Assembly (NCBI GenBank): GCA_965229785.1
Contig: CBDDJS010000001.1
Location: forward strand, 4,774,001 to 4,838,000
DNA: 64,000 nucleotides
Direction of reading: 5' to 3'
From: JAWPMT01 sp965229785
GTDB taxonomy: Bacteria > Bacteroidota > Bacteroidia > Cytophagales > Cyclobacteriaceae
A program made the position numbers and the translations under genes. Numbering within the stretch: the stretch's first letter is position 1; each line of letters opens with the position of its first letter. Under the pieces are notes generated by a model, which searched no databases, was not told where the DNA came from, and worked only from the letters and a program-made list of their open reading frames with translations. Shown in pieces: positions 18,174-26,986 of the stretch.

Positions 18174-18611
18174 ATGCCTGAGATCAGTGTAAATATGACC
18201 GCCGTACTCATCGCAGTTTTGGCCAACTTTTTCTTTGGGTTTGCCTGGTATACACCCCTGTTTGGAAAAGCCTGGGCGCGAGAAATGGGGTTTGATCCTG
18301 ATGAGAAACCACCCAAGAATCTCATGATTGGTGGAATGATTGCTATGGTGATCGGAAACTTCTTATTCGCTTGGGTACTGGCCAATAACATGGCCGCTTA
18401 CAATCCTCTGACCTGGGGATTTGATCCCTCTCCTTACCCGCCTTTCGGCGTTGCCATGATGGCTGCATTTTTTACCTGGATGGGATTTTATCTACCCGTA
18501 GACATTGGCACGGTTACCTGGGAAAGAAAATCCTGGAAGTTGTTTTTCATCAATACCGGATATCACTTCTTTAGTCTCGTAATAGCCGCAATGATCATTG
18601 CTTTCATGTAA
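18174..18611 (+). CDS. DUF1761 domain-containing membrane protein
   Basis: 145 residues with about four membrane helices (8-25, 52-70, 88-108, 122-143). The N-terminal motif ANFFFGFAWYTPLFGKAWAREMG is the hallmark of the DUF1761 family, small inner-membrane proteins of unknown function. The ATG at 18174 is 28 bp from a -7 element. The gene is divergent from the GlxA-type regulator, which may control it; nothing in the sequence proves this. Confidence 0.85.
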   Translation: MPEISVNMTAVLIAVLANFFFGFAWYTPLFGKAWAREMGFDPDEKPPKNLMIGGMIAMVIGNFLFAWVLANNMAAYNPLTWGFDPSPYPPFGVAMMAAFFTWMGFYLPVDIGTVTWERKSWKLFFINTGYHFFSLVIAAMIIAFM

Positions 18612-18776
18612 GCATCTTTGGAAGATTTTAATTTCCCTCATTAAGGTGGGGAATGTAACGCTTCGATCGTGACTCAATACTAAACCTTCAAGCCATCCCT
18701 GTAAGTAAGGAACGGCTCATGTTTGTTTAGGTCATGAAAATCGGCGAAGGGGTATAACTTAACAGTGGAAAATGAC

Positions 18777-18801
18777 GGGTGGAATTAAATTCACCCTTTT
18801 T
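18777..18801 (+). terminator. Hairpin with T tract before the ABM gene
   Basis: GGGTG (18777-18781) and CACCC (18792-18796) frame an AT-rich loop that can extend the pairing, followed by TTTTT. It may end transcription from the DUF1761 gene 166 bp upstream, or act as an attenuator, since the next ATG is only 30 bp further on. Confidence 0.5.
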
Positions 18802-18830
18802 CATGTTAAAGGAACCACAACTTTACCACT

Positions 18831-19127
18831 ATGATCATTAGAATTTTCACGGCAGAAGTACCTCTCGATTTACAGGAAGCGTTTGAGATCAAATACAAAG
18901 CCATTTCTGTTCCTCTGGTACAGAACCACCCTGGACTGATCTCCCTGGAGATTGGCAAAGGCTCCAAATGGAACCCTCTGGAATATGTGATGGTATCAAG
19001 GTGGGAAAGTGAGGAGCATTTGGTAAATTTTGCGGGTGAAAACTGGAGTGAGGCACTGATTCCGGAAGAAATGGAGACATACATTAAGCAATGTTCCATC
19101 CAGAACTTTCATCAGATGGACTTCTAG
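18831..19127 (+). CDS. ABM-fold (antibiotic biosynthesis monooxygenase-like) protein
   Basis: 98 residues, a single ferredoxin-like dimeric alpha/beta-barrel domain. It shows the usual family pattern: LVQNHPGLISLEIGKG, then VMVSRWESEEHLVNF. Family members include cofactor-free monooxygenases and haem-degrading enzymes, but many have no known role. A second ABM-like gene follows 49 bp downstream, so the two may be expressed together. No signal peptide; cytoplasmic. Confidence 0.83.
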   Translation: MIIRIFTAEVPLDLQEAFEIKYKAISVPLVQNHPGLISLEIGKGSKWNPLEYVMVSRWESEEHLVNFAGENWSEALIPEEMETYIKQCSIQNFHQMDF

Positions 19128-19176
19128 AAAAAGGATTTCGCATTTTTGTTGCGTTAGTGCAAGAAGTCACGGAACT

Positions 19177-19545
19177 ATGAACAGTCAACATCAAATTGCA
19201 GTAATATTTGAGGTGGAACCGGCATCAGGTAAAAAAGAAGAATACCTGGACATAGCGGCGGAACTAAAATCCTCACTTATGAAAATCAAAGGTTTTATAT
19301 CTATAGAACGGTTTCAGAGTTTAAACAATCCTGAAAAGATGTTATCCTTATCTTTTTGGGAAAGCGAAGAGGCGATCAGGGAATGGAGAAACCTGGAACA
19401 ACATCGGGTCGCACAAACTACCGGAAGAGAAAAAATTTTTAAAGACTATCACTTAAGAGTAGCCCACGTAATAAGGAATTATGGGATGTTTGATCGCGTT
19501 GAAGTTCCTTCTGATAGCAAGTCGACGCACGACAAGGAGCTTTGA
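19177..19545 (+). CDS. ABM-fold monooxygenase-like protein
   Basis: 122 residues, again one ABM domain: IAVIFEVEPASGKKEEYL, MKIKGFISIERFQSL and LSLSFWESEEAIREWR are the three conserved blocks, the last typical of the family's short helix. The C-terminal 25 residues extend past the core (HVIRNYGMFDRVEVPS). It is a paralogue in fold, not a recent duplicate, of the upstream ABM gene, since identity outside the motif is low. Likely cytoplasmic; reaction unknown. Confidence 0.84.
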   Translation: MNSQHQIAVIFEVEPASGKKEEYLDIAAELKSSLMKIKGFISIERFQSLNNPEKMLSLSFWESEEAIREWRNLEQHRVAQTTGREKIFKDYHLRVAHVIRNYGMFDRVEVPSDSKSTHDKEL

Positions 19546-19675
19546 CCGGAGCAGAAATTCTCTGACAATAAATTATTCATTTAATCAACTGCGTTCATCC
19601 GATTAGCAAGTAGCCGCTATTCTCATGAGGCTCCTCATTTTGTCGATTCCTTTAACTTCGTCGGCAACAGAGATC

Positions 19676-20125
19676 ATGATTCATATTTATAAGTTGAACA
19701 TCAAAGCGTCAATCGGAGAAAACAAGATATTGATCATTCTTTCACTGATGATCATCCTGGGAGTATTGGCTTTCGACATTTTTCATTATTCGAAGGCTTA
19801 CGGTGTTGTGCAAATAAATATGGTCAATTCATTGTTGCTCGTACCGTTCATTGTTCTCGTCTGCGGTTTGGGCATGTTATTAGGCACAACCAAGCAAAAG
19901 GATGATTTTGAATATTCTTTTCAGAAAAGACTCAGCAAACGTGAAATAGAAGTAATCGCACTCATCAAACAGGGGAAAAGGAACAAGGAAATTGCGGAAG
20001 AATTATTCATAGACCTTTCCACGGTAAAGACCCATCTCAATAAGATCTACAGAAAGACCGGAGTAAAAAACAGAAAGGAACTGGCAGCGTTGGGATTTTC
20101 TGTTCCTGGGGAGGTTGAATCCTAA
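19676..20125 (+). CDS. Membrane-bound LuxR-type HTH regulator
   Basis: 149 residues from ATG at 19676; the frame is open to an ATG at 19625, but the extra 17 residues add nothing recognisable. Two membrane helices (about 20-36 and 49-66) are followed by a short linker and a C-terminal GerE/LuxR helix-turn-helix (RLSKREIEVIALIKQGKRNK, then DLSTVKTHLNKIYRKTGVKNR). This small two-helix plus HTH design recurs in Bacteroidota, often beside DUF4199 or ABM genes; the signal is unknown. Its stop codon lies within the loop of a terminator hairpin. Confidence 0.85.
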   Translation: MIHIYKLNIKASIGENKILIILSLMIILGVLAFDIFHYSKAYGVVQINMVNSLLLVPFIVLVCGLGMLLGTTKQKDDFEYSFQKRLSKREIEVIALIKQGKRNKEIAEELFIDLSTVKTHLNKIYRKTGVKNRKELAALGFSVPGEVES

Positions 20126-20140
20126 AATCAACCTTTTTTT
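20112..20140 (+). terminator. Terminator overlapping the LuxR-type gene stop codon
   Basis: AGGTTGA (20112-20118) pairs perfectly with TCAACCT (20128-20134) over a nine-base loop, followed by a run of T to 20140. The stop codon TAA (20123-20125) is in the loop. Confidence 0.75.
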
Positions 20141-20203
20141 CCAACCTCCAGAGCTCAATTTTCAGGAAGAATCCTTCGAAACTTGAGGCTTTAATTAATA
20201 CGA

Positions 20204-20740
20204 ATGTCAAAAATGAATTTACGTACCCCAGTGACTTATGGGCTTATGATTGCCCTGGGAGGAACCCTTTTAATGTTATCACTTCTTGGGTTAGATATGA
20301 TCGGCCCGGATACTATTTCGTCAGAAAAAGAAATGATCGGAGGAACGATCCTTTTTTTAATGATCTATCTGTTTTTGCTCTTTGGAATTTACTTCGCGCT
20401 TAAAAAAATAAAAGACGAAAACAAGGGAATATTGACTTTCCAGAAGGCACTAAAGACCGGGATCCTGACAAGTCTCTCAGCTGCAGTTTTCAGTGTCTTC
20501 TTTACAGTCATATTCTATGAAGTCATCTACCCGGATTACGTTTCGGATCTCATGGCGTCCCTGAAGGAAAAGATGGAACTTGAAAAAATCCCTAATGTAA
20601 GAATCTCAGAAAAGCTGGAGGAAACCAAATCTTACTACAGCACACAAAGTCAAAGCCTGTTTTCCTTCATCGGCAATTTCACTACCGGAGCGGCATTTAC
20701 ATTACTCTTAAGTTTCTTTCTCAAAAACAACAAAAGGTAA
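20204..20740 (+). CDS. DUF4199 domain-containing membrane protein
   Basis: 178 residues with four membrane helices (about 12-30, 43-62, 82-105 and 150-172). The layout and the SAAVFSVFFTVIFYEVIYPDY segment before a charged loop match DUF4199, a Bacteroidota inner-membrane family of unknown function. An alternative ATG three codons in is possible. Its stop overlaps the start of the DUF1801 gene (TAATG), so the two are translationally coupled. Confidence 0.85.
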   Translation: MSKMNLRTPVTYGLMIALGGTLLMLSLLGLDMIGPDTISSEKEMIGGTILFLMIYLFLLFGIYFALKKIKDENKGILTFQKALKTGILTSLSAAVFSVFFTVIFYEVIYPDYVSDLMASLKEKMELEKIPNVRISEKLEETKSYYSTQSQSLFSFIGNFTTGAAFTLLLSFFLKNNKR

Positions 20741-21084
20741 TGAATACGGATTTTAATGAAGAGATCACCAACTATATCGCTGGTGCAAGTAAGGACCATA
20801 TCCTTTTATTGGAAACGTTGAGAAGTATCGTTCATAAAGCGGTACCGGGAAGTTCAGAAGCCATCAAATGGGGTTTCCCGGTTTTTGCAAAAGGTAAAGA
20901 TTTCGCTTATATGAGGTATGCTAAAAAGCATGTCACACTGGGCTTCTACAATTTTGACAAAATTGAGGACCCGGACAACAAGTTAGAAGGCAGCGGAAAC
21001 ACATTGCGACACATCAAAATTACAAGGCAGGAAGACATTGATGTATCCTTAATAAGCCAATGGCTGAAGCTTATTGCCGGGTAA
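20740..21084 (+). CDS. DUF1801 domain-containing protein
   Basis: 114 residues, YdhG-like fold. The segment VPGSSEAIKWGFPVFAKGKDFAYM and the later HVTLGFYNFDKIEDPD, followed by RHIKI, are the conserved DUF1801 blocks. The family is small, cytoplasmic, related to the frataxin-like YdhG/YdeI proteins and has no firm biochemical role. It is coupled to the DUF4199 gene by a one-base overlap. Confidence 0.85.
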   Translation: MNTDFNEEITNYIAGASKDHILLLETLRSIVHKAVPGSSEAIKWGFPVFAKGKDFAYMRYAKKHVTLGFYNFDKIEDPDNKLEGSGNTLRHIKITRQEDIDVSLISQWLKLIAG

Positions 21085-21097
21085 CATGTCTACCAAA

Positions 21098-21366
21098 TCA
21101 GGATTCAGGTCTCAAATCAAGTCCTTTTTTGGAACCTGATCTGGCTGTAAAAACGATGGCATCTTATCCCTCCATTACCGCAGCAATATCGGCAACAGAT
21201 CCTTCTAGGCTCTCCAGAATGGCCCGTACACCCATCGACTCAAAAAAAGCACACTGCCCTACTACTTCCTAATGAGGGCAGTTGACATAACATATGAAGC
21301 GACTTTCAATTGTGCTGTGATCATCTTTCCGATCAGTCCATTGGCACCTATGATCAATACATTCAT
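21098..21366 (-). pseudogene. Decayed NAD(P)-binding SDR (NmrA/YhfK-like) gene
   Basis: From ATG at 21366 the minus strand reads MNVLIIGANGLIGKMITAQL, the Rossmann start of atypical SDR sugar-epimerase-like proteins, then meets two TAG stops after about 34 codons. In a shifted frame, homology continues (FFESMGVRAILESLEGSV, then an in-frame TAA, then DAIVFTARSGSKKG) before vanishing near 21125. The frameshift, the internal stops and the missing roughly 130 C-terminal residues show that the gene is dead. The intact family member is about 210 residues. No function is expected from it. Confidence 0.8.
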
Positions 21367-21468
21367 GAGTCTGGAATTAGTGTTAAGTGGCAGATGGATA
21401 ACATCCTTTTGACAAATCAATTCCAATTGTGCGGATGGTGAATTTTTCCAATTGATTTGCTCTATTAT

Positions 21469-21483
21469 TGCAACTTTGTTGCA
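21469..21483. promoter_or_regulatory. Inverted repeat upstream of the flavoprotein-permease pair
   Basis: TGCAACTTTGTTGCA is a perfect inverted repeat with 6-bp arms and a three-base centre, 73 bp before the ATG at 21556. The size and spacing suit a dimeric metal-type or redox-type repressor. No regulator gene is adjacent, so the factor is unknown. Confidence 0.4.
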
Positions 21484-21555
21484 TTTATGCATTTAATCAA
21501 ATGAAAAGCTATCAGAAGCACTTTGTTTGCAATAGCTTCGGGGCAAATAGGGACG

Positions 21556-22674
21556 ATGGGCGGAGAAAATCAAGTTGATGTAATTGTAGTTGGGGCTGGC
21601 CCCGCAGGAATAGGGGTGTCGGTGGTTCTCAAAAAATTAGGGTTGAATTTCATCATTCTGGAAAAAACTGAAATCGGAGCTTCCTTTAAAAAATGGCCCA
21701 GGGAAACCAAGTTCATTTCTCCCTCTTTCTCGGGGAATTTCTTTAAGATGACCGACCTCAATGCGATAACACCGGACACTTCGCCCGCCTTAACGCTATT
21801 GACGGAACATCCGACAGGAACAGATTATGTCGTATATCTGGAAAGGGTTGCCATGTTTCATGATTTGCCCATATACAATGGAGTGAATGTGAAAAGTGTA
21901 AAAAAAGAAGGACTCTCATTTGTATTGGCAACCAGCCTGGGTGAGTACAGAAGTACGTATCTGATTTGGGCCGCCGGTGAATACCAATACCCCAATAAGA
22001 ATAGCTTTCCGGGAAGTGACCTGTGTCTGCACTATGCCGAAATTCCTTCATTTGCCGAATTAGAAGGAGATAAACGCATCGTGATCGGGGCCTATGAATC
22101 TGGTTTTGATGCCATGGTCAATCTGGCGAAGGCCAACAAAGAAGTGACCCTTATTGATAGTTCATTCTACATGGAAATAGTCAAGAGTGACTCCAGTTAC
22201 TGCCTTGCTCCATTCACCAGGGACAGAATTCACGAAGTGATGAACCGTCTGGATTACCACCCGTCCACAAAAGTCACCAACGTGGTAGAAGAAAATGGCG
22301 AATATCTGGTTCAAACCGACACAGGAGAAACCCTAACTTCTGCTCATCCGCCGATCAACTGTACGGGTTTTGCCAGCAGTCTGACACTGGTGGAAGATTT
22401 GTTTTTGTTCAAAAAAGGTTACCCATTATTGAGCGAATTGGATGAATCTGTTGAAACCAAAAACTTATTTCTGGTAGGACCTCAGGTGAAACACAAGGAT
22501 GCGTTGTTCTGCTTCATCTATAAATACCGACAAAGGTTTGCCATTGTAGCAGAAGCCATTGCCGGCAGAAGTCGCATACGTCGCAGAGTGATAAAGGAAG
22601 CATTACATGACTATAAGGAATACAATTTTTATTTGGACGACCTCTCCTGCTGTGATGACGAATGCGTGTGTTAG
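21556..22674 (+). CDS. FAD/NAD(P)-dependent oxidoreductase with Cys-rich C-terminus (ArsO/YpdA-like)
   Basis: 372 residues from ATG at 21556; a TTG at 21523 is less likely. The FAD-binding Rossmann motif is VDVIVVGAGPAGIG near residue 10, the second nucleotide site is around RIVIGAYESGFDAM (about 175), and the late FAD contact is near NLFLVGPQV. The fold is that of thioredoxin-reductase-like and flavin-containing monooxygenases. The last residues, SCCDDECVC, carry four cysteines at 365, 366, 370 and 372, which could bind a metal or metalloid or form a redox relay. A permease of the arsenite type follows. I infer a metalloid- or thiol-related role; the substrate is unproven. Confidence 0.82.
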   Translation: MGGENQVDVIVVGAGPAGIGVSVVLKKLGLNFIILEKTEIGASFKKWPRETKFISPSFSGNFFKMTDLNAITPDTSPALTLLTEHPTGTDYVVYLERVAMFHDLPIYNGVNVKSVKKEGLSFVLATSLGEYRSTYLIWAAGEYQYPNKNSFPGSDLCLHYAEIPSFAELEGDKRIVIGAYESGFDAMVNLAKANKEVTLIDSSFYMEIVKSDSSYCLAPFTRDRIHEVMNRLDYHPSTKVTNVVEENGEYLVQTDTGETLTSAHPPINCTGFASSLTLVEDLFLFKKGYPLLSELDESVETKNLFLVGPQVKHKDALFCFIYKYRQRFAIVAEAIAGRSRIRRRVIKEALHDYKEYNFYLDDLSCCDDECVC

Positions 22675-22732
22675 ACCGTAAGTCTGAGCAGTTTCTCAAA
22701 AATATGCCACAAAAGGGAATTTGAAGAAAGCG

Positions 22733-23656
22733 ATGAAACCCTACATAGAATCCCTGATATTGGTCATCGCTATCCTTACCGGCTCATTGACAGGTCTGTT
22801 TACGTCATTTGAACCCTCAATGACGGATTACTTCATCATTGCGATGCTCTTCTTTCTCTTCTTTAACATCTCACTTACCGACTTTTTCAAGGGGATCAAG
22901 AATCGAAAGTATATCCTGCTGGCCCTGTTATCGAATTTTATCGCGTTACCAATCATAGCGTTTCTGCTATCCAACATTTTTATTGTCCAATCAAGTGCCA
23001 TTTTCGTGGGCCTCATTATCTATTTGATTGCTCCCTGTACAGATTGGTTTTTAGGGTTCACGAAACTGGCTCATGGAGATGTCGAGGTAAACTCAGCCTT
23101 ACTACCCTTCAACTTGCTGATGCAGATCATGCTTCTGCCCCTTTACTTGTATTTATTCACAGCCAATTCGATCAGCATTCCTTTAGAAGCCTTCTTCGAT
23201 GTATTGGTTTATTGGGTGTTTTTGCCTTTTGTCGCGGCACAATTGGCACGTTGGTTGGTATCAAAGCTCAACGCGGATCTCCTGGCAAAAAGTAATACAT
23301 TGATCGAATGGCTCGTATTGATGGCCATTGTCTTATTGGTTTTCTCCATTTTCAATACCAACGTTGAATCTCTTCTCGCCAACACAGCCATTCTTCCCAG
23401 GGTTCTTGCCGTTATTTTGGCATTCTTTATTGTCTCCTTTTTTTTGGCCAGGATCGTGTCCAGGTCCGCCTCATTTTCTAAGAAAGAAGAGGTCAGTTTA
23501 ACCATGACAACTGCGGCAAGAAATGCTCCCCTGATGTTAGTCATCAGCGTACTCTTTTTCCCGGACGAACCGCTGATCCACGTAGTTTTAGTAATTGGCA
23601 TGCTGGTGGAATTTCCGCATTTGATCACCATCACTTATTTGTTGAAAAAACAATGA
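22733..23656 (+). CDS. SBF/ACR3-type permease, arsenic-resistance-like
   Basis: 307 residues from ATG at 22733 (a TTG at 22721 would add four). About ten membrane helices. The central block LIAPCTDWFLGFTKLAHGD has the helix-breaking Pro and Cys known from ACR3-family arsenite carriers and from the arsenic-resistance branch of the bile-acid:Na+ symporter superfamily, where the Cys is needed for arsenite transport. It lies 58 bp after the flavoprotein gene on the same strand. Arsenite or another metalloid anion export is likely but not certain, because other superfamily members carry organic anions. Confidence 0.78.
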   Translation: MKPYIESLILVIAILTGSLTGLFTSFEPSMTDYFIIAMLFFLFFNISLTDFFKGIKNRKYILLALLSNFIALPIIAFLLSNIFIVQSSAIFVGLIIYLIAPCTDWFLGFTKLAHGDVEVNSALLPFNLLMQIMLLPLYLYLFTANSISIPLEAFFDVLVYWVFLPFVAAQLARWLVSKLNADLLAKSNTLIEWLVLMAIVLLVFSIFNTNVESLLANTAILPRVLAVILAFFIVSFFLARIVSRSASFSKKEEVSLTMTTAARNAPLMLVISVLFFPDEPLIHVVLVIGMLVEFPHLITITYLLKKQ

Positions 23657-23736
23657 TCCTGATGTATTCGATCAGGTATTACTATTCATACTCTTTTTTA
23701 CTAGGCAAAAGTGAAACAAATAATTATCCTTGTAAT

Positions 23737-24075
23737 ATGAAAGGTACTTACCTGGGAGAATTTGAAGAGTTGGTACTGCTTACGGTTGGTATACTCAACG
23801 ATAATGCTTACGGTCTGGCTATCACCGATGAGCTTGAAGAACGCACAAAGAGGAATGTCATGATCAGCGTCGTGCACAAGTCCCTGGTTCGTTTGGAGCA
23901 AAAAGGATTTCTTACTTCTCGCATGGGTGGTGCCTCAAAAGGAAGAGGAGGAAGAGCCAAAAAACTTTATACGCTTACGGCTATGGGGAAAAGAGCTTTG
24001 ACTGATTCCAGATCACTTCGCAATAGCATGTGGCAGGATGTGCCAAAAATCGTATGGGAAGGAGGAGAAATATGA
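23737..24075 (+). CDS. PadR family transcriptional regulator
   Basis: 112 residues from ATG at 23737. Winged-helix PadR domain: YLGEFEELVLLTVGILNDNAYGLAI, then VHKSLVRLEQKGFLTS and GRAKKLYTLTAMGKRAL. The upstream ATG at 23653 would add 28 residues unlike the family and would overlap the permease gene. Its stop overlaps the start of the ABC permease gene (ATGA), a gene pair found throughout Bacteroidota. It probably represses its own operon. Confidence 0.92.
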   Translation: MKGTYLGEFEELVLLTVGILNDNAYGLAITDELEERTKRNVMISVVHKSLVRLEQKGFLTSRMGGASKGRGGRAKKLYTLTAMGKRALTDSRSLRNSMWQDVPKIVWEGGEI

Positions 24076-26708
24076 CACCTTCTCCACCCGGTTGGATGAC
24101 CCGGTTTCTTCGTTGGTATTGTAGAGAAGACCTTGCTGATGCCGTGGAAGGAGATCTATACGAGCTCTATATCCGAAGAGTAAAGAAGTATGGCAAAGGC
24201 AGAGCTAACCTACTATACCTTTTCAATACACTCCATTTTTTCCAGCCATTCGCACTGAAAAAACACACGCAACATCGCAGACTAAATACATTAGATATGT
24301 TCCGTAATTACTTCAAGATTGCTATACGAAGTTTATTGAAAACCAAGACTGTATCTATCATCAATTTGGTTGGTCTTGCCATAGGAATATCGAGCTTCAT
24401 AATGATGATTGCTTATGTTTTTGATGAGCTCTCTTATGATAAGTTCCATACAAAAGCAGATCGCATCAGTCGGGCCTACTATTCTTATGAATCCAGAGGT
24501 GCCACCACTACTGTGAGTCGAACCGCGTTTACGCTAAAGCACCGATTACTTGCCGAATATCCTGAAGTAGAAAAAGTGGTAAGGTTCCATAAAGACAATA
24601 ATGACGCAGCCACGCTGGCCTATGAAGATCACATCTTTACAGAAGAAAAGGTGTTTTTCACTGATCCTGAAGTTTTTGAAGTATTCGATTTTGAATTTCT
24701 ATCGGGGAATCAAAATGCGCCATTCGCTTCTGCTAACAGCATTGTGATGACGGCTGGAGTGGCGAAAAAATACTTTGGAGATGAAAACCCTATCGGAAAA
24801 ACCATACGGTATAAAAATCAAAACCAACTTACGGTAACCGGACTTATCAAAAAGCCTACGCATTCTCACATTGACTTTGACATCCTCATCCCTTTGGAAC
24901 TTCAGCGGAGGCGCGAAATCAACAGCAGGGGATATGATCTGGAAAAAGATCACCGCTGGGCTGCCGCCTGGACCTACATTTTGCTCAAAGATGCCTCTCT
25001 CCTAAAATCGTTCAATTTGCGACTTCTTGAAGATGGAAGTGACTTGTTTGGCAGAGACCCAAGTCCACGAGTTGACTTTCAATATTCATCGTTCCCCCTT
25101 CTGGACATTCACCTAAAATCAGACATGATCGCTGAAATGGAAGTGAATGGTAATATTAATCAAGTCTATGGGTTTGCCGTTATCGGCTTTCTTATTCTGG
25201 TCATCGCCTGCCTCAATTTTATCAATTTGACTACTGCTCAATCCGTGGCCAGGGCTAAAGAAATTGGCTTGCGAAAAGTGATGGGTGCTTATCGGTCCAA
25301 TCTGATATGGCAATTCATCATGGAGTCTATTCTACTGACCATCGCCAGCACTGTACTGGGCCTGTTATTGCTGGAAATGATGATCCCTGTTTTCAATACA
25401 TTCATGGATCAGAACATTTCCGTTCCTTATTTAAAGGTCCCGGCCTTGATGCCTTTTCTTTTGGCCTTTGCCATTCTGGTGGGCGGTTTGGCTGGGTTTT
25501 ATCCGGCACTTTATCTGAGCAAACTCAAGCCTGTAAAAACCCTAAAGGGGGAATTCTATCGGGACCGAAATAATACCAATCTCCGTAAAGTCTTTGTGGT
25601 AGGTCAATTCATTGTTTCGAACATGCTCATTGTCGGTATTATGGTGGTGCAATCTCAAATGAACTTCATCAAAAACAAAGATCTGGGATTCGATAAAGAG
25701 CAAACTATTTTACTGGAACATGGATCGAAGATCGGCGGACAATTCGAGATACTTAAGTCAAGTCTGAGTTTACTTCCTCATGTGGAAAACGTCAATCTTG
25801 GGTATGTAGCTGGTAAAGAAGGCTGGGTACAATCCTATGATATTGAAGGTGAAGAACGCCAAGAGGGCAAAAGCATGGGGCTGAAAATAGTCAGCTTTGA
25901 TTTTCTGGATTTCTATGAATTGGAAATGGCGGCGGGCAGGTATTTCTCAAATGAATTTGCAACGGACTCTACACGAGCCATAGTCATCAATGAAGCAGCA
26001 GCCCGATCTTTTGGCTGGTCCAATGAAGAAGCGCTCGGCAAGAAGTTTTCCTGGAGAGGCAGGAATGGCATCAGGGAATGCAGTGTCATTGGAGTCATGA
26101 GAGACGCCAACTTCGAATCACTTTACCGGCCGATTAAACCTAGTGTATTTCGCCTTGGTTTTTTTGGCGATGTGGCCATTAAACTACACGTAGATAACCC
26201 ACAACAAATGATTCAAACCATTGAGGAGTTGGAAGATGTGTGGGCGGAGTTGTTTCCACAATGGCCATTTGAATTTACCTTTTTAGACAGTGAGATTGTG
26301 GACCAATACAAAAAGGAAGAACGCCTGGGGCAAATGATGCAATTCTTTGCATTACTGGCCATCCTGATCGCTTGTATGGGGCTTTTTGGGCTGGCTACCT
26401 TCACCGTGAAAAAAAGAACGAAAGAAATTGGTGTGAGAAAGGTCTTTGGCGCAGGAACATGGAACATTATTGTTCTGATCATGAAAGGCTTCTTATTGCT
26501 GGTGGTCATCAGTTTTGGCATTTCTATTCCGGCGGCTTACGTTATTCTGAAAAACTGGCTACAAGATTTTGCCTACAGCATCGAACTTAGCCCAATACTC
26601 TTCCTTACAGCTGGTGTTATCTCTGTATTTGTGGCCGGATTAGCGATTTTATCACAAAGCTGGGGTGCGGCAAGAACCACACCAGTGACTACCTTGAAAT
26701 ATGAATAA
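24072..26708 (+). CDS. ABC transporter permease with PadR-linked prefix domain
   Basis: 878 residues from ATG at 24072. Residues 1-65 (PPGWMTRFLRWYCREDLADAVEGDLYELY) form the permease-prefix domain seen in permeases coupled to PadR regulators. The rest is a double MacB/FtsX permease: the first helix is around TVSIINLVGLAIGIS, a periplasmic core follows, then two FtsX blocks with RAKEIGLRKVMGAYR and KRTKEIGVRKVFGAG. No ATPase is encoded here, so it may share one made elsewhere. It is coupled to padR by ATGA. The permease at the window start is a relative that lacks the visible prefix. Substrate unknown. Confidence 0.92.
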   Translation: MTPSPPGWMTRFLRWYCREDLADAVEGDLYELYIRRVKKYGKGRANLLYLFNTLHFFQPFALKKHTQHRRLNTLDMFRNYFKIAIRSLLKTKTVSIINLVGLAIGISSFIMMIAYVFDELSYDKFHTKADRISRAYYSYESRGATTTVSRTAFTLKHRLLAEYPEVEKVVRFHKDNNDAATLAYEDHIFTEEKVFFTDPEVFEVFDFEFLSGNQNAPFASANSIVMTAGVAKKYFGDENPIGKTIRYKNQNQLTVTGLIKKPTHSHIDFDILIPLELQRRREINSRGYDLEKDHRWAAAWTYILLKDASLLKSFNLRLLEDGSDLFGRDPSPRVDFQYSSFPLLDIHLKSDMIAEMEVNGNINQVYGFAVIGFLILVIACLNFINLTTAQSVARAKEIGLRKVMGAYRSNLIWQFIMESILLTIASTVLGLLLLEMMIPVFNTFMDQNISVPYLKVPALMPFLLAFAILVGGLAGFYPALYLSKLKPVKTLKGEFYRDRNNTNLRKVFVVGQFIVSNMLIVGIMVVQSQMNFIKNKDLGFDKEQTILLEHGSKIGGQFEILKSSLSLLPHVENVNLGYVAGKEGWVQSYDIEGEERQEGKSMGLKIVSFDFLDFYELEMAAGRYFSNEFATDSTRAIVINEAAARSFGWSNEEALGKKFSWRGRNGIRECSVIGVMRDANFESLYRPIKPSVFRLGFFGDVAIKLHVDNPQQMIQTIEELEDVWAELFPQWPFEFTFLDSEIVDQYKKEERLGQMMQFFALLAILIACMGLFGLATFTVKKRTKEIGVRKVFGAGTWNIIVLIMKGFLLLVVISFGISIPAAYVILKNWLQDFAYSIELSPILFLTAGVISVFVAGLAILSQSWGAARTTPVTTLKYE

Positions 26709-26986
26709 GAAGTGAACAGAATTCTGCCTTCTGATCGTCGGTGATCACGATACGCATCGACATAAAGTCAATTTCATATGAGCGTACTTAGGCCTGGTGG
26801 TTGTCGTTGAAGTGCACGACCAGCTCTTTCTTAATAACACAAATCTGAGAGGCCCATCTGGCAAGTTTGTTCAGATTCGAAATACGAAATAAAGTACAAC
26901 TAGAAGCTTCCGCACGTCTTTATTCTTCTTCCGAATGGTAAAAGGGGCCCTCTGAGATAAATTGGCTGGATCACTTTTTATCATTC

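Noticed and set aside
26709..26986. Small gene between the ABC permease and the PD40 gene
   Set aside because: Only short frames without a start, signal or conserved look were seen; CAGAATTCTG there is a chance-length palindrome.
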